Part shown: one piece after another, positions 16,663 through 24,820 of the stretch
How the letters are laid out: each line of letters opens with the position of its first letter
How positions within the stretch are numbered: the stretch's first letter is position 1
Notes under the pieces: model-generated
What the model was told of the DNA's origin: nothing
What the model saw: only the letters and a program-made list of their open reading frames with translations
Database searches by the model: none
Position numbers and translations under genes: made by a program
NCBI GenBank assembly: GCA_963727535.1
Contig: CAVSGR010000001.1
Location: forward strand, 868,001-932,000
Direction of reading: 5' to 3'
From: RBG-16-34-14 sp963727535
GTDB taxonomy: Bacteria; Bacteroidota; Ignavibacteria; Ignavibacteriales; Ignavibacteriaceae
Length of the DNA: 64,000 nt

Positions 16663-17322
16663 ATGCAAAAATTACGTGTTGAAAGTTTTACTATTTCAAT
16701 CGATGGATATGGTGCGGGACCAAATCAAAGTCTTGAGAATCCTCTGGGGGAAAGGTGTGAAGAACTTCACCAGTGGTTTTACCCCACAAAGACCTTTCAA
16801 CAAAATGTACTTGGAAAGAATGAAGGTACCTCTGGTGTTGATAATGAATTTGCAGAAAAAGGATTTATGAATATTGGTGCATGGATTTTAGGGCGTAATA
16901 TGTTTAGTCCGTATCGCGGCACGCCTAATACTGAGTGGAAAGGATGGTGGGGTGTTAATCCGCCATACCATTTTCCTGTTTACATTTTGACCAATCATAA
17001 ACGGGAATCTATTGAAATGGAAGGTGGTACTACTTTTCACTTTGTAACGGATGGGATTAATGCAGCTCTTGAAAAAGCTTTTGATTCTGCAAATGGCAAA
17101 GATGTAAGACTTGGTGGAGGTGTTAATACAATTCGTCAATATCTTAAGGCTCAATTAGTAGATGAATTACATTTAGTTGTATCACCTATAATTTTAGGAA
17201 GTGGTGAAAATCTTTATTTGAATTTGGATCTCACATCATTGGGATATAAATGTATTAAACATATTTCAAGCGATAAGGCAATGCATTTGGTTATAAAAAA
17301 ATCGATTAACACCCTAACATAG
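16663..17322 (+). CDS. Dihydrofolate reductase-like (RibD C-terminal) protein (cassette gene 6)
   Basis: 219 residues. The RibD_C/DHFR-like fold is shown by 'VESFTISIDGYGAGPNQSLE' at the start, 'WILGRNMFSPYRG', the pterin-side 'PVYILTNHKRESIEMEGGTT', the nucleotide-binding 'DVRLGGGVNTIRQYLKAQLV', and 'DELHLVVSPIILGSGENLY'. These stand-alone reductases are of varied or unknown substrate and are not classical trimethoprim-resistance DHFRs. GAAAGGAC lies upstream of ATG 16663. The gene begins 30 bases after core GTTAGGC, and its last codons overlap a core-like ACCCTAAC (17311-17318). It is a typical cassette-borne type of gene. Confidence 0.85.
   Translation: MQKLRVESFTISIDGYGAGPNQSLENPLGERCEELHQWFYPTKTFQQNVLGKNEGTSGVDNEFAEKGFMNIGAWILGRNMFSPYRGTPNTEWKGWWGVNPPYHFPVYILTNHKRESIEMEGGTTFHFVTDGINAALEKAFDSANGKDVRLGGGVNTIRQYLKAQLVDELHLVVSPIILGSGENLYLNLDLTSLGYKCIKHISSDKAMHLVIKKSINTLT
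17311..17318 (+). other. attC-like left core overlapping a stop codon
   Basis: ACCCTAAC overlaps the last codons of the reductase gene. It would pair with GTTAGG(C/G), close to the GTTAGGC that opens this cassette. No right half follows before the satP gene (17440), so the array seems to end here. Confidence 0.35.
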
Positions 17323-17439
17323 AATTTCAAGCCCCCAGTCAGCCTGATTGTACGTGAACAATAAGATGATTATTTTAGACTATTAAGGTAAACTCAAAAT
17401 AATCAAAATCAATCTATCTATATTCATATAGGAGGCAAT

Positions 17440-18030
17440 ATGAACGGAGATACACACCTGGAGATAAAAGATAATTCAGCAAACCCCGCCCCTCTCGGAC
17501 TGCTCGCATTCGGTATGACAACAGTTCTGCTTAACTTTCACAACTCCGGTATCTTTGAACTAAATTCGATGATTCTTGCCATGGGAATTTTCTATGGTGG
17601 ACTTGCACAGGTTGTTGCGGGTATAATGGAGTGGAAGAAAAACAATACATTCGGGTTAACAGCTTTTGCATCGTATGGTTTTTTCTGGCTGAGTCTTGTC
17701 GCTTTAATTGTTATGCCTAAACTTGGCTGGATAGACAAAACCTCAGAAACCGGGATGGTTTACTATCTTTTTATGTGGGGAGTTTTCACATTACTTATGT
17801 TCGTCGGTACATTCAAATTATCCAAAGCTTTGCAAGTAGTTTTTGGTACTTTAACATTACTTTTCTTTTTATTAGCAATCGGCGACGCAACCGGCAGTGC
17901 CGGTATAAAACAATTTGCTGGTATTGAGGGAATATTTTGTGGAGCTTCCGCAATTTATGCAGGTATTGCCCAGGTATTGAATGAAGTATATGGAAAAACT
18001 TTGCTGCCATTGGGATTAGTAAAAAAATAA
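17440..18030 (+). CDS. satP: Acetate/succinate uptake transporter, GPR1/FUN34/YaaH family
   Basis: 196 residues with six transmembrane helices. The family signature NPAPLGLLAFGMTT lies at about residues 15-28, followed by 'AMGIFYGGLAQVVAGIMEW' and 'FGLTAFASYGFFWLS'. SatP-type proteins are hexameric inner-membrane channels or transporters for acetate and succinate. A strong AGGAGG (17431-17436) precedes the ATG. The C-terminal 'GIFCGASAIYAGIAQVLNEV' is also typical. It is probably involved in taking up fermentation acids. It lies just after the cassette region and does not look like part of it. Confidence 0.9.
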   Translation: MNGDTHLEIKDNSANPAPLGLLAFGMTTVLLNFHNSGIFELNSMILAMGIFYGGLAQVVAGIMEWKKNNTFGLTAFASYGFFWLSLVALIVMPKLGWIDKTSETGMVYYLFMWGVFTLLMFVGTFKLSKALQVVFGTLTLLFFLLAIGDATGSAGIKQFAGIEGIFCGASAIYAGIAQVLNEVYGKTLLPLGLVKK

Positions 18031-18171
18031 ATCTATAAATCAGAAAGCGCTGGTGTTTTATTCGCTCTTGTCAAAAAAGCGGAGATACTTTATATTTTAA
18101 AGAAAATAAATTGCCAAATGAGTTTAATATACTTTGCAACCGTAGGCTAAGTAAAAGAAAGATTGGTTAGG

Positions 18172-18522
18172 ATGGTTCTGCTAAAAAAAATTAACCTTGC
18201 ATTGAGAGGAATTATGGAATTCGGGATTGTGGCTGCATTGGTTTATTGGGGATTTCATACAGGAAGAAACACTTTTATGAAAATTATTTTAAGTATTAGT
18301 ACACCTGTTTTAATTTTTGGTTTCTGGGGTTTGGTTGATTTTCGCAACGCAGGAACTATAGCAGAATATCTCCGCCTTATCCAGGAACTCATATTATCTG
18401 GATTAGCTGCAGTTGTACTATTCTTTTCGGGTCAGCACGCTCTTGCCTGGGTTTTAGCACTTATCTCTATCATTCACCATATCTTTATTTACATTTTAGG
18501 TGAAACTTTACTAAAAAAATAA
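18172..18522 (+). CDS. YrdB/DUF2568 family membrane protein
   Basis: About 116 residues and four transmembrane helices. 'NLALRGIMEFGIVAALVYWG' at the start and 'ISTPVLIFGFWGLVDFRNAG' in the middle are the DUF2568 pattern. I prefer ATG 18172 because the family begins right before this first helix. A TTG at 18163 is possible; neither has a good ribosome site. The role is unknown. The gap 18031-18171 contains a small GTTAGGA near the start, but nothing that I would call a site. Confidence 0.75.
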   Translation: MVLLKKINLALRGIMEFGIVAALVYWGFHTGRNTFMKIILSISTPVLIFGFWGLVDFRNAGTIAEYLRLIQELILSGLAAVVLFFSGQHALAWVLALISIIHHIFIYILGETLLKK

Positions 18523-18640
18523 TTATCTTTTTTATTTAAGATTATCTATTTCTATACAAACTTCGTTGCCACAAAACAATTTTTTTTAAATTCTTGATTA
18601 AAGAATTTATAACTTTGTTCAGTTTTGAAAGGAAGTAAAA

Positions 18641-20530
18641 ATGAAAACAAACCAGCCTGAACAATTCCATAATAAAACTCAAAAAGTAAACCTGTACAAA
18701 AATTCGGTTTATAGTACTTTGCTGCTTATAATTTTTTGTGTACTTCCTGTAAGTGCTCAACCATCCGGAGGTCCCTACGGTCCTGTTCAATTAACATATA
18801 ATTTACCAATGGTTGCCGGTAAAATTTATTATGTTTCCCCTGATGGAAAAGCAACTCAATCGGGCGAAGAACTTTTAAATCCAACAACTATAGAATCAGC
18901 AATTGAAAGAGTAAAGACAGGCGATGCTATAGTTATGCGTGGTGGTACGTATCGTACCGGAAATCTTGTTTTAAACCAGGGAATTATAATTCAACCATTT
19001 GCTGATGAGCAACCTGTTATAAAAGGTACCTATATTGCAAAAGACTGGAAACAACAGGAAAACGGGTTATGGGTCACTGAATGGGAGCATCTTTTTCCAT
19101 CAAAACCTCAAAGCTGGTGGCGTCGTCATCGTCACGGTTCGGATGTTCCGCAACACCGTTTTAATAACGACATGGTTTTTGTTGATGGTCGTTTTCTGCA
19201 ATCTGCCGGCTGGGAGGGTGAACTTGATGAAAATTCATATTACATCGATTACGAAACTAAAAAGGTTTATCTAAGTTTTGACCCAAGAGAGCATGAAATT
19301 GAGATCACAGCTTTTGATATTGGATTGCTGAGAACGACTAATGATGTTCACGGTAAAAAATCGGATGGCAGGGGACCTGTAATCCGGGGAATTACTTTTT
19401 CGCAATATGCTTCGAGAACTATTGAAGTTGAGGGCTATTATCCGGAAAAATTAGATCCTGAAGAAAATCATGGTAAAGATGTTGTAGGAACAGTGCTTGA
19501 GAACTGCACTATTTCTTACAGCGGCAGGATTGGTGGAAATTTTATTGGAGATTCTTTAATCATCCGCAACTGCAAAGTAAGCGATACCAGTACTGAAGGA
19601 ATTTATATAGTTGCTTCTTCTGATGTACTTCTTGAAAAAAATATCTTCTTACGTAATAACATTGAACATTTCCAGGGGTACTACCCCTCTGCAGTCAAGA
19701 TATTCAATCAATGTTACCGTGTTACTTGCCGCGATAATTTTGTTACTGACCAGCAGAATTCTATCGGTATCTGGTATGACGTTGGAAATGTAGACGGCGT
19801 GTTTATCAACAACTGGCTTGAAAATATTCATTATGATGAGACTCATCGTAAACCAAATGATGTCTATCCAACAGGAGCGGGTTTTTATTTTGAAATTTCA
19901 AGAGGAGCAATTTGTGCGGGTAATGTATTCGTTAACTGCGATGCCGGAATTCATCTGCGTAATGCTTCAAATGTTCAGGTTTATCAAAACACATTTATAA
20001 ATAGCCAGATCCTGATTGGTCGCGATGATAGAACGCCAAAGGGAGATCATTTTGATTGGCATCCAAGCACTGGTCCTGGTATAGATGAACGAGATGGTCA
20101 TATATTTGAAAACAACCTGATGGTTGCAGATAAAAACTTTAATAAGCCGCTTCTATATGTTTGGCAGCCGGATGTTTTGTGTGGAATGGTAACTAAACCA
20201 CAATTGAAACAACTTAATTATAATGTATATGTCCGTGATTTTGATTACAATGCAACTGCGCTAATTCAATGGTGTACATTTAAGAATGATTGTAAAACTC
20301 TTTTCCTAAATTCAATTGAAGAGCTTCAAAAAATAAGTTCCGAATATTCAGTTCATAGCAGTTACTTCCAAAATTATCACGGACAATTATTTAAAGGTAT
20401 TGAAGTCAACAATTACCAATTGTTAAAATCGTTTCCGGGATCAAGCAATGCTGTTACACTGCCGTCAGCAATAAGCAAGCTTCTCGGACAAAAAGGGAAA
20501 TATATCGGAGCTTATCCGCCGATTGAGTAA
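18641..20530 (+). CDS. Secreted right-handed beta-helix protein
   Basis: 629 residues. The N-terminus has a long positive region, then a signal segment ('YSTLLLIIFCVLPVSAQP'). After it comes 'KIYYVSPDGKATQSGEELLN' and 'DAIVMRGGTYRTGNLVL', the usual entry to DUF1565/pectate-lyase-like parallel beta-helices. From about residue 280 on, repeated coils are visible: 'TVLENCTISYSGRIGG', 'SLIIRNCKVSDTSTEGIYI', 'VLLEKNIFLRNNIEHF' and 'NVQVYQNTFINSQIL'. Such proteins bind or cleave polysaccharides. No catalytic residues can be assigned. An Arg/His/Trp cluster 'WWRRHRHG' near residue 165 is distinctive. A GAAAGGAAG site precedes the ATG. Confidence 0.75.
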   Translation: MKTNQPEQFHNKTQKVNLYKNSVYSTLLLIIFCVLPVSAQPSGGPYGPVQLTYNLPMVAGKIYYVSPDGKATQSGEELLNPTTIESAIERVKTGDAIVMRGGTYRTGNLVLNQGIIIQPFADEQPVIKGTYIAKDWKQQENGLWVTEWEHLFPSKPQSWWRRHRHGSDVPQHRFNNDMVFVDGRFLQSAGWEGELDENSYYIDYETKKVYLSFDPREHEIEITAFDIGLLRTTNDVHGKKSDGRGPVIRGITFSQYASRTIEVEGYYPEKLDPEENHGKDVVGTVLENCTISYSGRIGGNFIGDSLIIRNCKVSDTSTEGIYIVASSDVLLEKNIFLRNNIEHFQGYYPSAVKIFNQCYRVTCRDNFVTDQQNSIGIWYDVGNVDGVFINNWLENIHYDETHRKPNDVYPTGAGFYFEISRGAICAGNVFVNCDAGIHLRNASNVQVYQNTFINSQILIGRDDRTPKGDHFDWHPSTGPGIDERDGHIFENNLMVADKNFNKPLLYVWQPDVLCGMVTKPQLKQLNYNVYVRDFDYNATALIQWCTFKNDCKTLFLNSIEELQKISSEYSVHSSYFQNYHGQLFKGIEVNNYQLLKSFPGSSNAVTLPSAISKLLGQKGKYIGAYPPIE

Positions 20531-20571
20531 GTTTAACAATCATAAAAAGAAATTATTTATCAGGAGGTTAA

Positions 20572-20979
20572 TTGGAAAGTCTGGACGTAAAAGCAGTAAT
20601 ATCGGGAATTTTATTTGGGATTTGGCCTCTTCTTATGAACAGAAGTGGTTTGAGTGGTAATCTTTCTACAGTAGTATTTGCAACTGTTGTACTTGTATGT
20701 GTGTTTATTGTATCATTCGGCAGCCTGCAAAATATAACTGTTAGTAGTTTACCGTGGGCAATCGGAGCCGGAATTGTTGGTGCAATAGCTTTACTTGTAT
20801 TTAATAGCATGCTGTCAAAAGCTACACCGCAGGCTGTGGGTACCTTTATAGTTTTAATGATAGTTGCACAGATTATTATCCCGGCAATATACCAGGCAAT
20901 ACTGAACGGTGGGTTGCCCGCTACGAAGATTGCAGGATTTGTGTTTGCAGCAATAGCAGCAGTTTTATTATTAAAATAA
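20572..20979 (+). CDS. Half-size EamA/EMR-like membrane protein
   Basis: 135 residues, about five hydrophobic helices, no cleavable signal. TTG 20572 is the start, because AGGAGG (20562-20567) is ideally spaced. 'GILFGIWPLLMNRSGLSGNL', 'PWAIGAGIVGAIALLVFNSM' and the last 'AGFVFAAIAAVLLLK' resemble a single EamA (drug/metabolite transporter) repeat, so it probably works as a dimer, like small multidrug or sugar exporters. Substrate is unknown. It follows the beta-helix gene by 41 bases and precedes the next membrane gene by 15, suggesting one operon. Confidence 0.65.
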   Translation: MESLDVKAVISGILFGIWPLLMNRSGLSGNLSTVVFATVVLVCVFIVSFGSLQNITVSSLPWAIGAGIVGAIALLVFNSMLSKATPQAVGTFIVLMIVAQIIIPAIYQAILNGGLPATKIAGFVFAAIAAVLLLK

Positions 20980-20994
20980 TCAGAGGAAATTGAA

Positions 20995-21645
20995 ATGTTT
21001 ATCGGTCATTTTGGCGCAGGGTTCGGGGCAAAGAAACTTGATCCAAAACCTTCACTGGGGACATTATTTCTTGCGGCGCAATTTATAGATTTGCTCTGGC
21101 CTTTTTTTATTATTCTCGGTATTGAAAAAGTAGAAATTGTGCCGGGTGTCTCCGCATTTAATCCATTGGATTTCACATATTACCCTTTTTCTCATAGCTT
21201 GTTTGCTGTGATTGTTTGGGCAGTAGCGTTTTTCGTAGTTTATTTTGTTATAAAAAAGAATTTCAAGAGTGCAATGTTGTTGGGGCTGTTAGTTATCAGT
21301 CATTGGGTTCTCGATCTTATAGTACACATTCCTGATTTGCCAATATTTCCCGGTGGCAGTGTTAAGGTTGGATTAGGTTTATGGAATTCCATCACAGGAA
21401 CTATAATTGTAGAAGGATTGATTTTTCTTGGCGGTGTTTATCTCTACTTCAAATCGACTACAGCTAAAAATAAAAAGGGCACGTTTGCTTTATGGGGATT
21501 GGTGATATTTCTGATTCTAGTTTATGTTATGAATATCATTGGTCCTCCTCCAGAATCTGCACAAGTAATTGGATATGTAGGATTATCCCAATGGTTAATA
21601 ATTGCCTGGGGTTACTGGATCGACAGGAATAGACAAGCAGTATAA
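20995..21645 (+). CDS. Multi-pass membrane protein, YdjM/metal-dependent hydrolase-like
   Basis: 216 residues with about six transmembrane helices. 'MFIGHFGAGFGAKKLDPKPS' at the start, 'FAAQFIDLLWPFF'-type helix 2, 'YYPFSHSLFAVIVWAV' and 'ISHWVLDLIVHIPDLPIFPG' contain the conserved His/Asp pattern (GHfg, D.lWp, SHSL, HW.LDl..H.pD) of membrane-bound hydrolase-like proteins related to YdjM. The His and Asp residues could ligate a metal, though no activity is established for this family. GAGGAAATTGAAATG is a good start. It belongs to the same likely operon as the 20572 gene. Confidence 0.7.
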   Translation: MFIGHFGAGFGAKKLDPKPSLGTLFLAAQFIDLLWPFFIILGIEKVEIVPGVSAFNPLDFTYYPFSHSLFAVIVWAVAFFVVYFVIKKNFKSAMLLGLLVISHWVLDLIVHIPDLPIFPGGSVKVGLGLWNSITGTIIVEGLIFLGGVYLYFKSTTAKNKKGTFALWGLVIFLILVYVMNIIGPPPESAQVIGYVGLSQWLIIAWGYWIDRNRQAV

Positions 21646-21721
21646 ATATTTAGACTCGTTCTGTGGAAGGTTTCATAATTACTAAACCTTTGCTAAACTT
21701 GATTTTCAACAGCAGGTTCTT

Positions 21722-22240
21722 TTGAAAATTTTTATTACTACAATTTTATTAAGTGTGATTCTATTTAATGCCGCAGGATACGAAATCGTCTTCGCATGTC
21801 TTTTAATTAATAGTGGTGAAGAAGCTTATGAAAAAGAGATGGGATCATACCAGGAAGTGACTTTAGTTATTAATTCCACCAACCGGAATCTGCTTAAAAG
21901 AAAAAACGACAAAGAAATAGTTTATGAAGGAAGTCTTTACGATATAAAAAGTGAAGAGACTGTCGGGAAAAATTTAATAATTCATTGTGTAAGAGATGCA
22001 AAAGAACAGGAATTGCTCGATCATTTCGAAACTTTTCATTCAGGAAGAGATAAGAAGAACAGCAACAAACCTATCGAAGGATTTATCTTCAAAAACCAAT
22101 TAACATTATTTTTTGCAGATAAGATTTTAAAAATTGAGCCCCAATTAAATTCTGCCCAAATTATTTCTTACGGACAATTTTATTATTTGCAACCGGAAAT
22201 TAAACTACTTACTCCCCCGCCTCAAGCTAATCTGATTTAA
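21722..22240 (+). CDS. Exported protein of unknown function
   Basis: 172 residues beginning at TTG, chosen because the frame opens at once with a signal peptide (MKIFITTILLSVILFNAAG). The Shine-Dalgarno (CAGGT) is weak. The mature part is charged and mixed alpha/beta with no recognisable motif; two Cys are present (residues near 25 and 95). It ends in a Pro-rich tail (LLTPPPQANLI). It lies 80 bases before the TonB receptor gene in the same direction and may be a periplasmic partner, by analogy with receptor operons. Confidence 0.5.
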   Translation: MKIFITTILLSVILFNAAGYEIVFACLLINSGEEAYEKEMGSYQEVTLVINSTNRNLLKRKNDKEIVYEGSLYDIKSEETVGKNLIIHCVRDAKEQELLDHFETFHSGRDKKNSNKPIEGFIFKNQLTLFFADKILKIEPQLNSAQIISYGQFYYLQPEIKLLTPPPQANLI

Positions 22241-22320
22241 CCAAAATTAAGTTTTAATAACTAATTCTTTTCTCCTTTTTTAAGGAAGAAAAACATCTAT
22301 TCAAAATATTGAGGCATCAG

Positions 22321-24588
22321 ATGAAAATATTTTTTTCATTAATCTTATTGCTCATTTTTAATTTTACGCTTTCTGCACAGATTAAATTATCGGGAACGGT
22401 AAGCAATAAAAGCGATGGGGACAAACTTGAATCCGTAAATATTTATTTGCCGGAACTTCAACAAGGTACTGTAACAAACAACGAAGGTTACTATGAAATT
22501 TCAAATCTACCGGAAGGATTTTTCCAGGTTCACTTCAGCTATGTTGGTTACAAAAGCCAGGTTGTTAATGTTGATTTGAAAAACGGGAATGTTTCTTTAA
22601 ACATAGAACTTGAACCTTCGAATATTGAGATCGGCGATGTAGTTGTTATCGGCAACTCCGTTGATGAATTTGAAAAAGCTCCGTTCAAGATTGAAAAAAC
22701 CTCTGCGAATGCTGTAAAGAGTGATGGCTTCATTTCTCTTCAAAGATCATTAACACTTTTGCCGGGGGTATCAGAGCTATCTAATGGTTTTTCCATTTCA
22801 AAGCCTGTTATAAGGGGATTATTCGGATACAGAATTGCAGCAATTGTAAATGGTTTACGGTTCGATAACCAGGAATGGCAGAATGAACATGGTTTCGGTG
22901 TAAACGAAGTTGGAACAGGAAGTATTGAAATTATCGAGGGACCTGCTGCATTATTGTATGGTTCTAACGTAATCGGCGGTGCAGTTAATTTTGTCGATCC
23001 TGCATTTGCAGATGTCGGTACTACAACCGGGGAAGTAAATCTCGAAACTTTCTCGAACACACTCGGCGCTAATCTTACAGCAAATGTAAAAGGCTCAGGC
23101 AAAAAGCTGCGGTGGCAGTTTCATCTTGGCGGACAAAGCCACGCAGATTATTTAGATGGAAATGATGAAAGAGTTCCAAATACAAGATTTGAAGCTTTGG
23201 ATGCAAAAGGTATTTTAAATTATAATGACACCTGGGGATTTTCAACTCTTGAATATTTATTTTCTTATCACGTTCACGGAGTTGTCGAAGAAGCTGAATT
23301 AAATAATCCAAAAGATAAAGAAGAAGATCATTTTGAAAGAGAATTTGAAGGACCTCATCATATTATCGGAACCCATGTAATTTCTCTTAGAAATCTTTTT
23401 GTTAAAGGAAATTCAAAATTCAAAGTTAATCTCGGTTTTCAGAATAATCATCGTGAGGAAGAGGAAGGTAAAGATGAAGGCGGCGGCGGAGAAGGAGACA
23501 TGGCTGACCTCGATGTTATGCTGAATACTTTTTCTTACGATGCCGAATGGCTTTATCCTGTTTTCGAAAATTCCGAACTTACAATCGGTACACAGGGACA
23601 AATTAAGGGAAATGAAAATGAAGGTAAACGTATTCTTGTTCCTGATGCAGATATGAATGAGTTTTCGTTTTTCACTTACTTAAAAAAGAATTATGATAAA
23701 TTTCTTTTTGAAGGCGGTGCGAGGTACGATTTAAATAAAATTGAAACTCAGGAAATGGGAACTCCGGGAGAAGAAGCATATTTCCAAAAACTGGATCGTG
23801 ATTACAATACATTTAACGGGGCTATCGGAGGTTCATACTTCCCTACCAGCAACTGGACAATAAAAGTAAATTTTGCTACAGGATTCCGCGCACCAAACCT
23901 TGCGGAAATTGCATCGAATGGTGTACACGAAGGAACTACAAGATATGAACGCGGTGATCCGAATTTAGAGAGTGAACAAAATTACCAGGCTGATCTTGGA
24001 GTAACTTATGTTGCAAACTCGGTTAAAGTTAGTGTAAGCGCTTTTAACAATCATGTAAATAATTTTATTTACTTAATGCCGACCAATCAAAAAACACCGG
24101 ACGGAATAAATACTTATTACGACTTTGTTCAGGATGATGCTAATCTTACAGGCGGCGAAGCAGCTATAGAAGTTAAGCCGGCAAAATGTGTAAACCTCAA
24201 TGCATCTTATTCAACTGTAATCGGTAAAAAAACAGACGATACTTACCTGCCGTTTATGCCTGCCGATAAAATTATTGCCGAAGTAAAATTCTTCCTTTCC
24301 GATTTTTCTTCATTCACAGGAACTTTCTTAAATGTTCGTTTGAGAAGCTATCTTAAACAAAACAGGAATGCAGATAATGAAACTCCGACACCCGGATATT
24401 CTTTATATGATGCAGGAATTGGTTCTTCAATTAATTGGGGTTCTGTTCCTCTGAAGATTACAATAAATGTTACCAATATTTTTGACAAAGTTTATATAAA
24501 TCATCTCAGCTTGTTAAAACCGTTGGGCATTTATGATATGGGAAGGAATATTAGTTTATCGGTTAATGTTCCGTTTAGTTTGAATTGA
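22321..24588 (+). CDS. TonB-dependent receptor with carboxypeptidase-like N-terminal domain
   Basis: 755 residues from ATG 22321; an upstream TTG (22309) would only add MRHQ before the signal peptide (MKIFFSLILLLIFNFTLS). Next comes a CarboxypepD_reg-like domain ('LSGTVSNKSDGDKLESVNIY' to 'FSYVGYKSQVVNV'), then the plug ('GTGSIEIIEGPAALLYGSN', 'VIGGAVNF') and a barrel ending 'NISLSVNVPFSLN'. Two loops are strongly acidic and His-containing: 'ELNNPKDKEEDHFEREFEG' plus PHH, and 'NHREEEEGKDEGGGGEGDMA'. Such loops occur in zinc-type receptors like ZnuD, so metal or metallophore uptake is my first guess. The energy source is TonB/ExbBD elsewhere in the genome. No Zur-like operator was recognised. 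Confidence 0.9.
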   Translation: MKIFFSLILLLIFNFTLSAQIKLSGTVSNKSDGDKLESVNIYLPELQQGTVTNNEGYYEISNLPEGFFQVHFSYVGYKSQVVNVDLKNGNVSLNIELEPSNIEIGDVVVIGNSVDEFEKAPFKIEKTSANAVKSDGFISLQRSLTLLPGVSELSNGFSISKPVIRGLFGYRIAAIVNGLRFDNQEWQNEHGFGVNEVGTGSIEIIEGPAALLYGSNVIGGAVNFVDPAFADVGTTTGEVNLETFSNTLGANLTANVKGSGKKLRWQFHLGGQSHADYLDGNDERVPNTRFEALDAKGILNYNDTWGFSTLEYLFSYHVHGVVEEAELNNPKDKEEDHFEREFEGPHHIIGTHVISLRNLFVKGNSKFKVNLGFQNNHREEEEGKDEGGGGEGDMADLDVMLNTFSYDAEWLYPVFENSELTIGTQGQIKGNENEGKRILVPDADMNEFSFFTYLKKNYDKFLFEGGARYDLNKIETQEMGTPGEEAYFQKLDRDYNTFNGAIGGSYFPTSNWTIKVNFATGFRAPNLAEIASNGVHEGTTRYERGDPNLESEQNYQADLGVTYVANSVKVSVSAFNNHVNNFIYLMPTNQKTPDGINTYYDFVQDDANLTGGEAAIEVKPAKCVNLNASYSTVIGKKTDDTYLPFMPADKIIAEVKFFLSDFSSFTGTFLNVRLRSYLKQNRNADNETPTPGYSLYDAGIGSSINWGSVPLKITINVTNIFDKVYINHLSLLKPLGIYDMGRNISLSVNVPFSLN

Positions 24589-24597
24589 TCTTATTAA

Positions 24598-24625
24598 GTA
24601 GGAACTTCATTAATGAAGTTCCTAC
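24598..24625. repeat. 28-base perfect palindrome, copy B
   Basis: GTAGGAACTTCATT followed by its exact complement AATGAAGTTCCTAC, ten bases after the TonB-receptor stop. It differs from copy A (12759) by a G-C to C-G exchange on both arms. It can form a 3' end hairpin. No T-run follows. Confidence 0.85.
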
Positions 24626-24744
24626 GGGCTTTATTGACATAATTAAACGTTTAAGTTATTTTTAACAAGAGTGCTTCACTTCCCTATCTTCTTATTTGGC
24701 GGGGGAAATGAGTTTCAAGTTTTCTGTATCATTCTATAAGTCTG

Positions 24745-24787
24745 TGTGTTATACAGAAGTCGTTCGGTATAATTGATTGTTATGTGC
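24745..24787 (+). repeat. attC-like 3' half-site ending in GTTATGTGC
   Basis: Contains GTGTTATACAGAAGTCGTTC then GGTATAATTGATT and the core GTTATGTGC (24779-24787). GTTATGY is a common natural variant of the attC right core. The exact 9-base complement GCACATAAC lies four bases after the stop of the following gene (26603-26611). The element matches the half-sites at 9632 and 12963. Confidence 0.55.
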
Positions 24788-24820
24788 TCATAAACGTAAA
24801 AATAATTTTGGAATAATTAT

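Noticed and set aside
16663..17322. Trimethoprim-resistance dihydrofolate reductase (dfr cassette)
   Set aside because: The protein is of the RibD C-terminal reductase type with a different N-terminus and length from DfrA/DfrB, so no resistance role is claimed.
18160..18172. attC-like core GTTAGGA before the YrdB gene
   Set aside because: It does not fit GTTRRRY at the last base, and no matching left core follows the gene.
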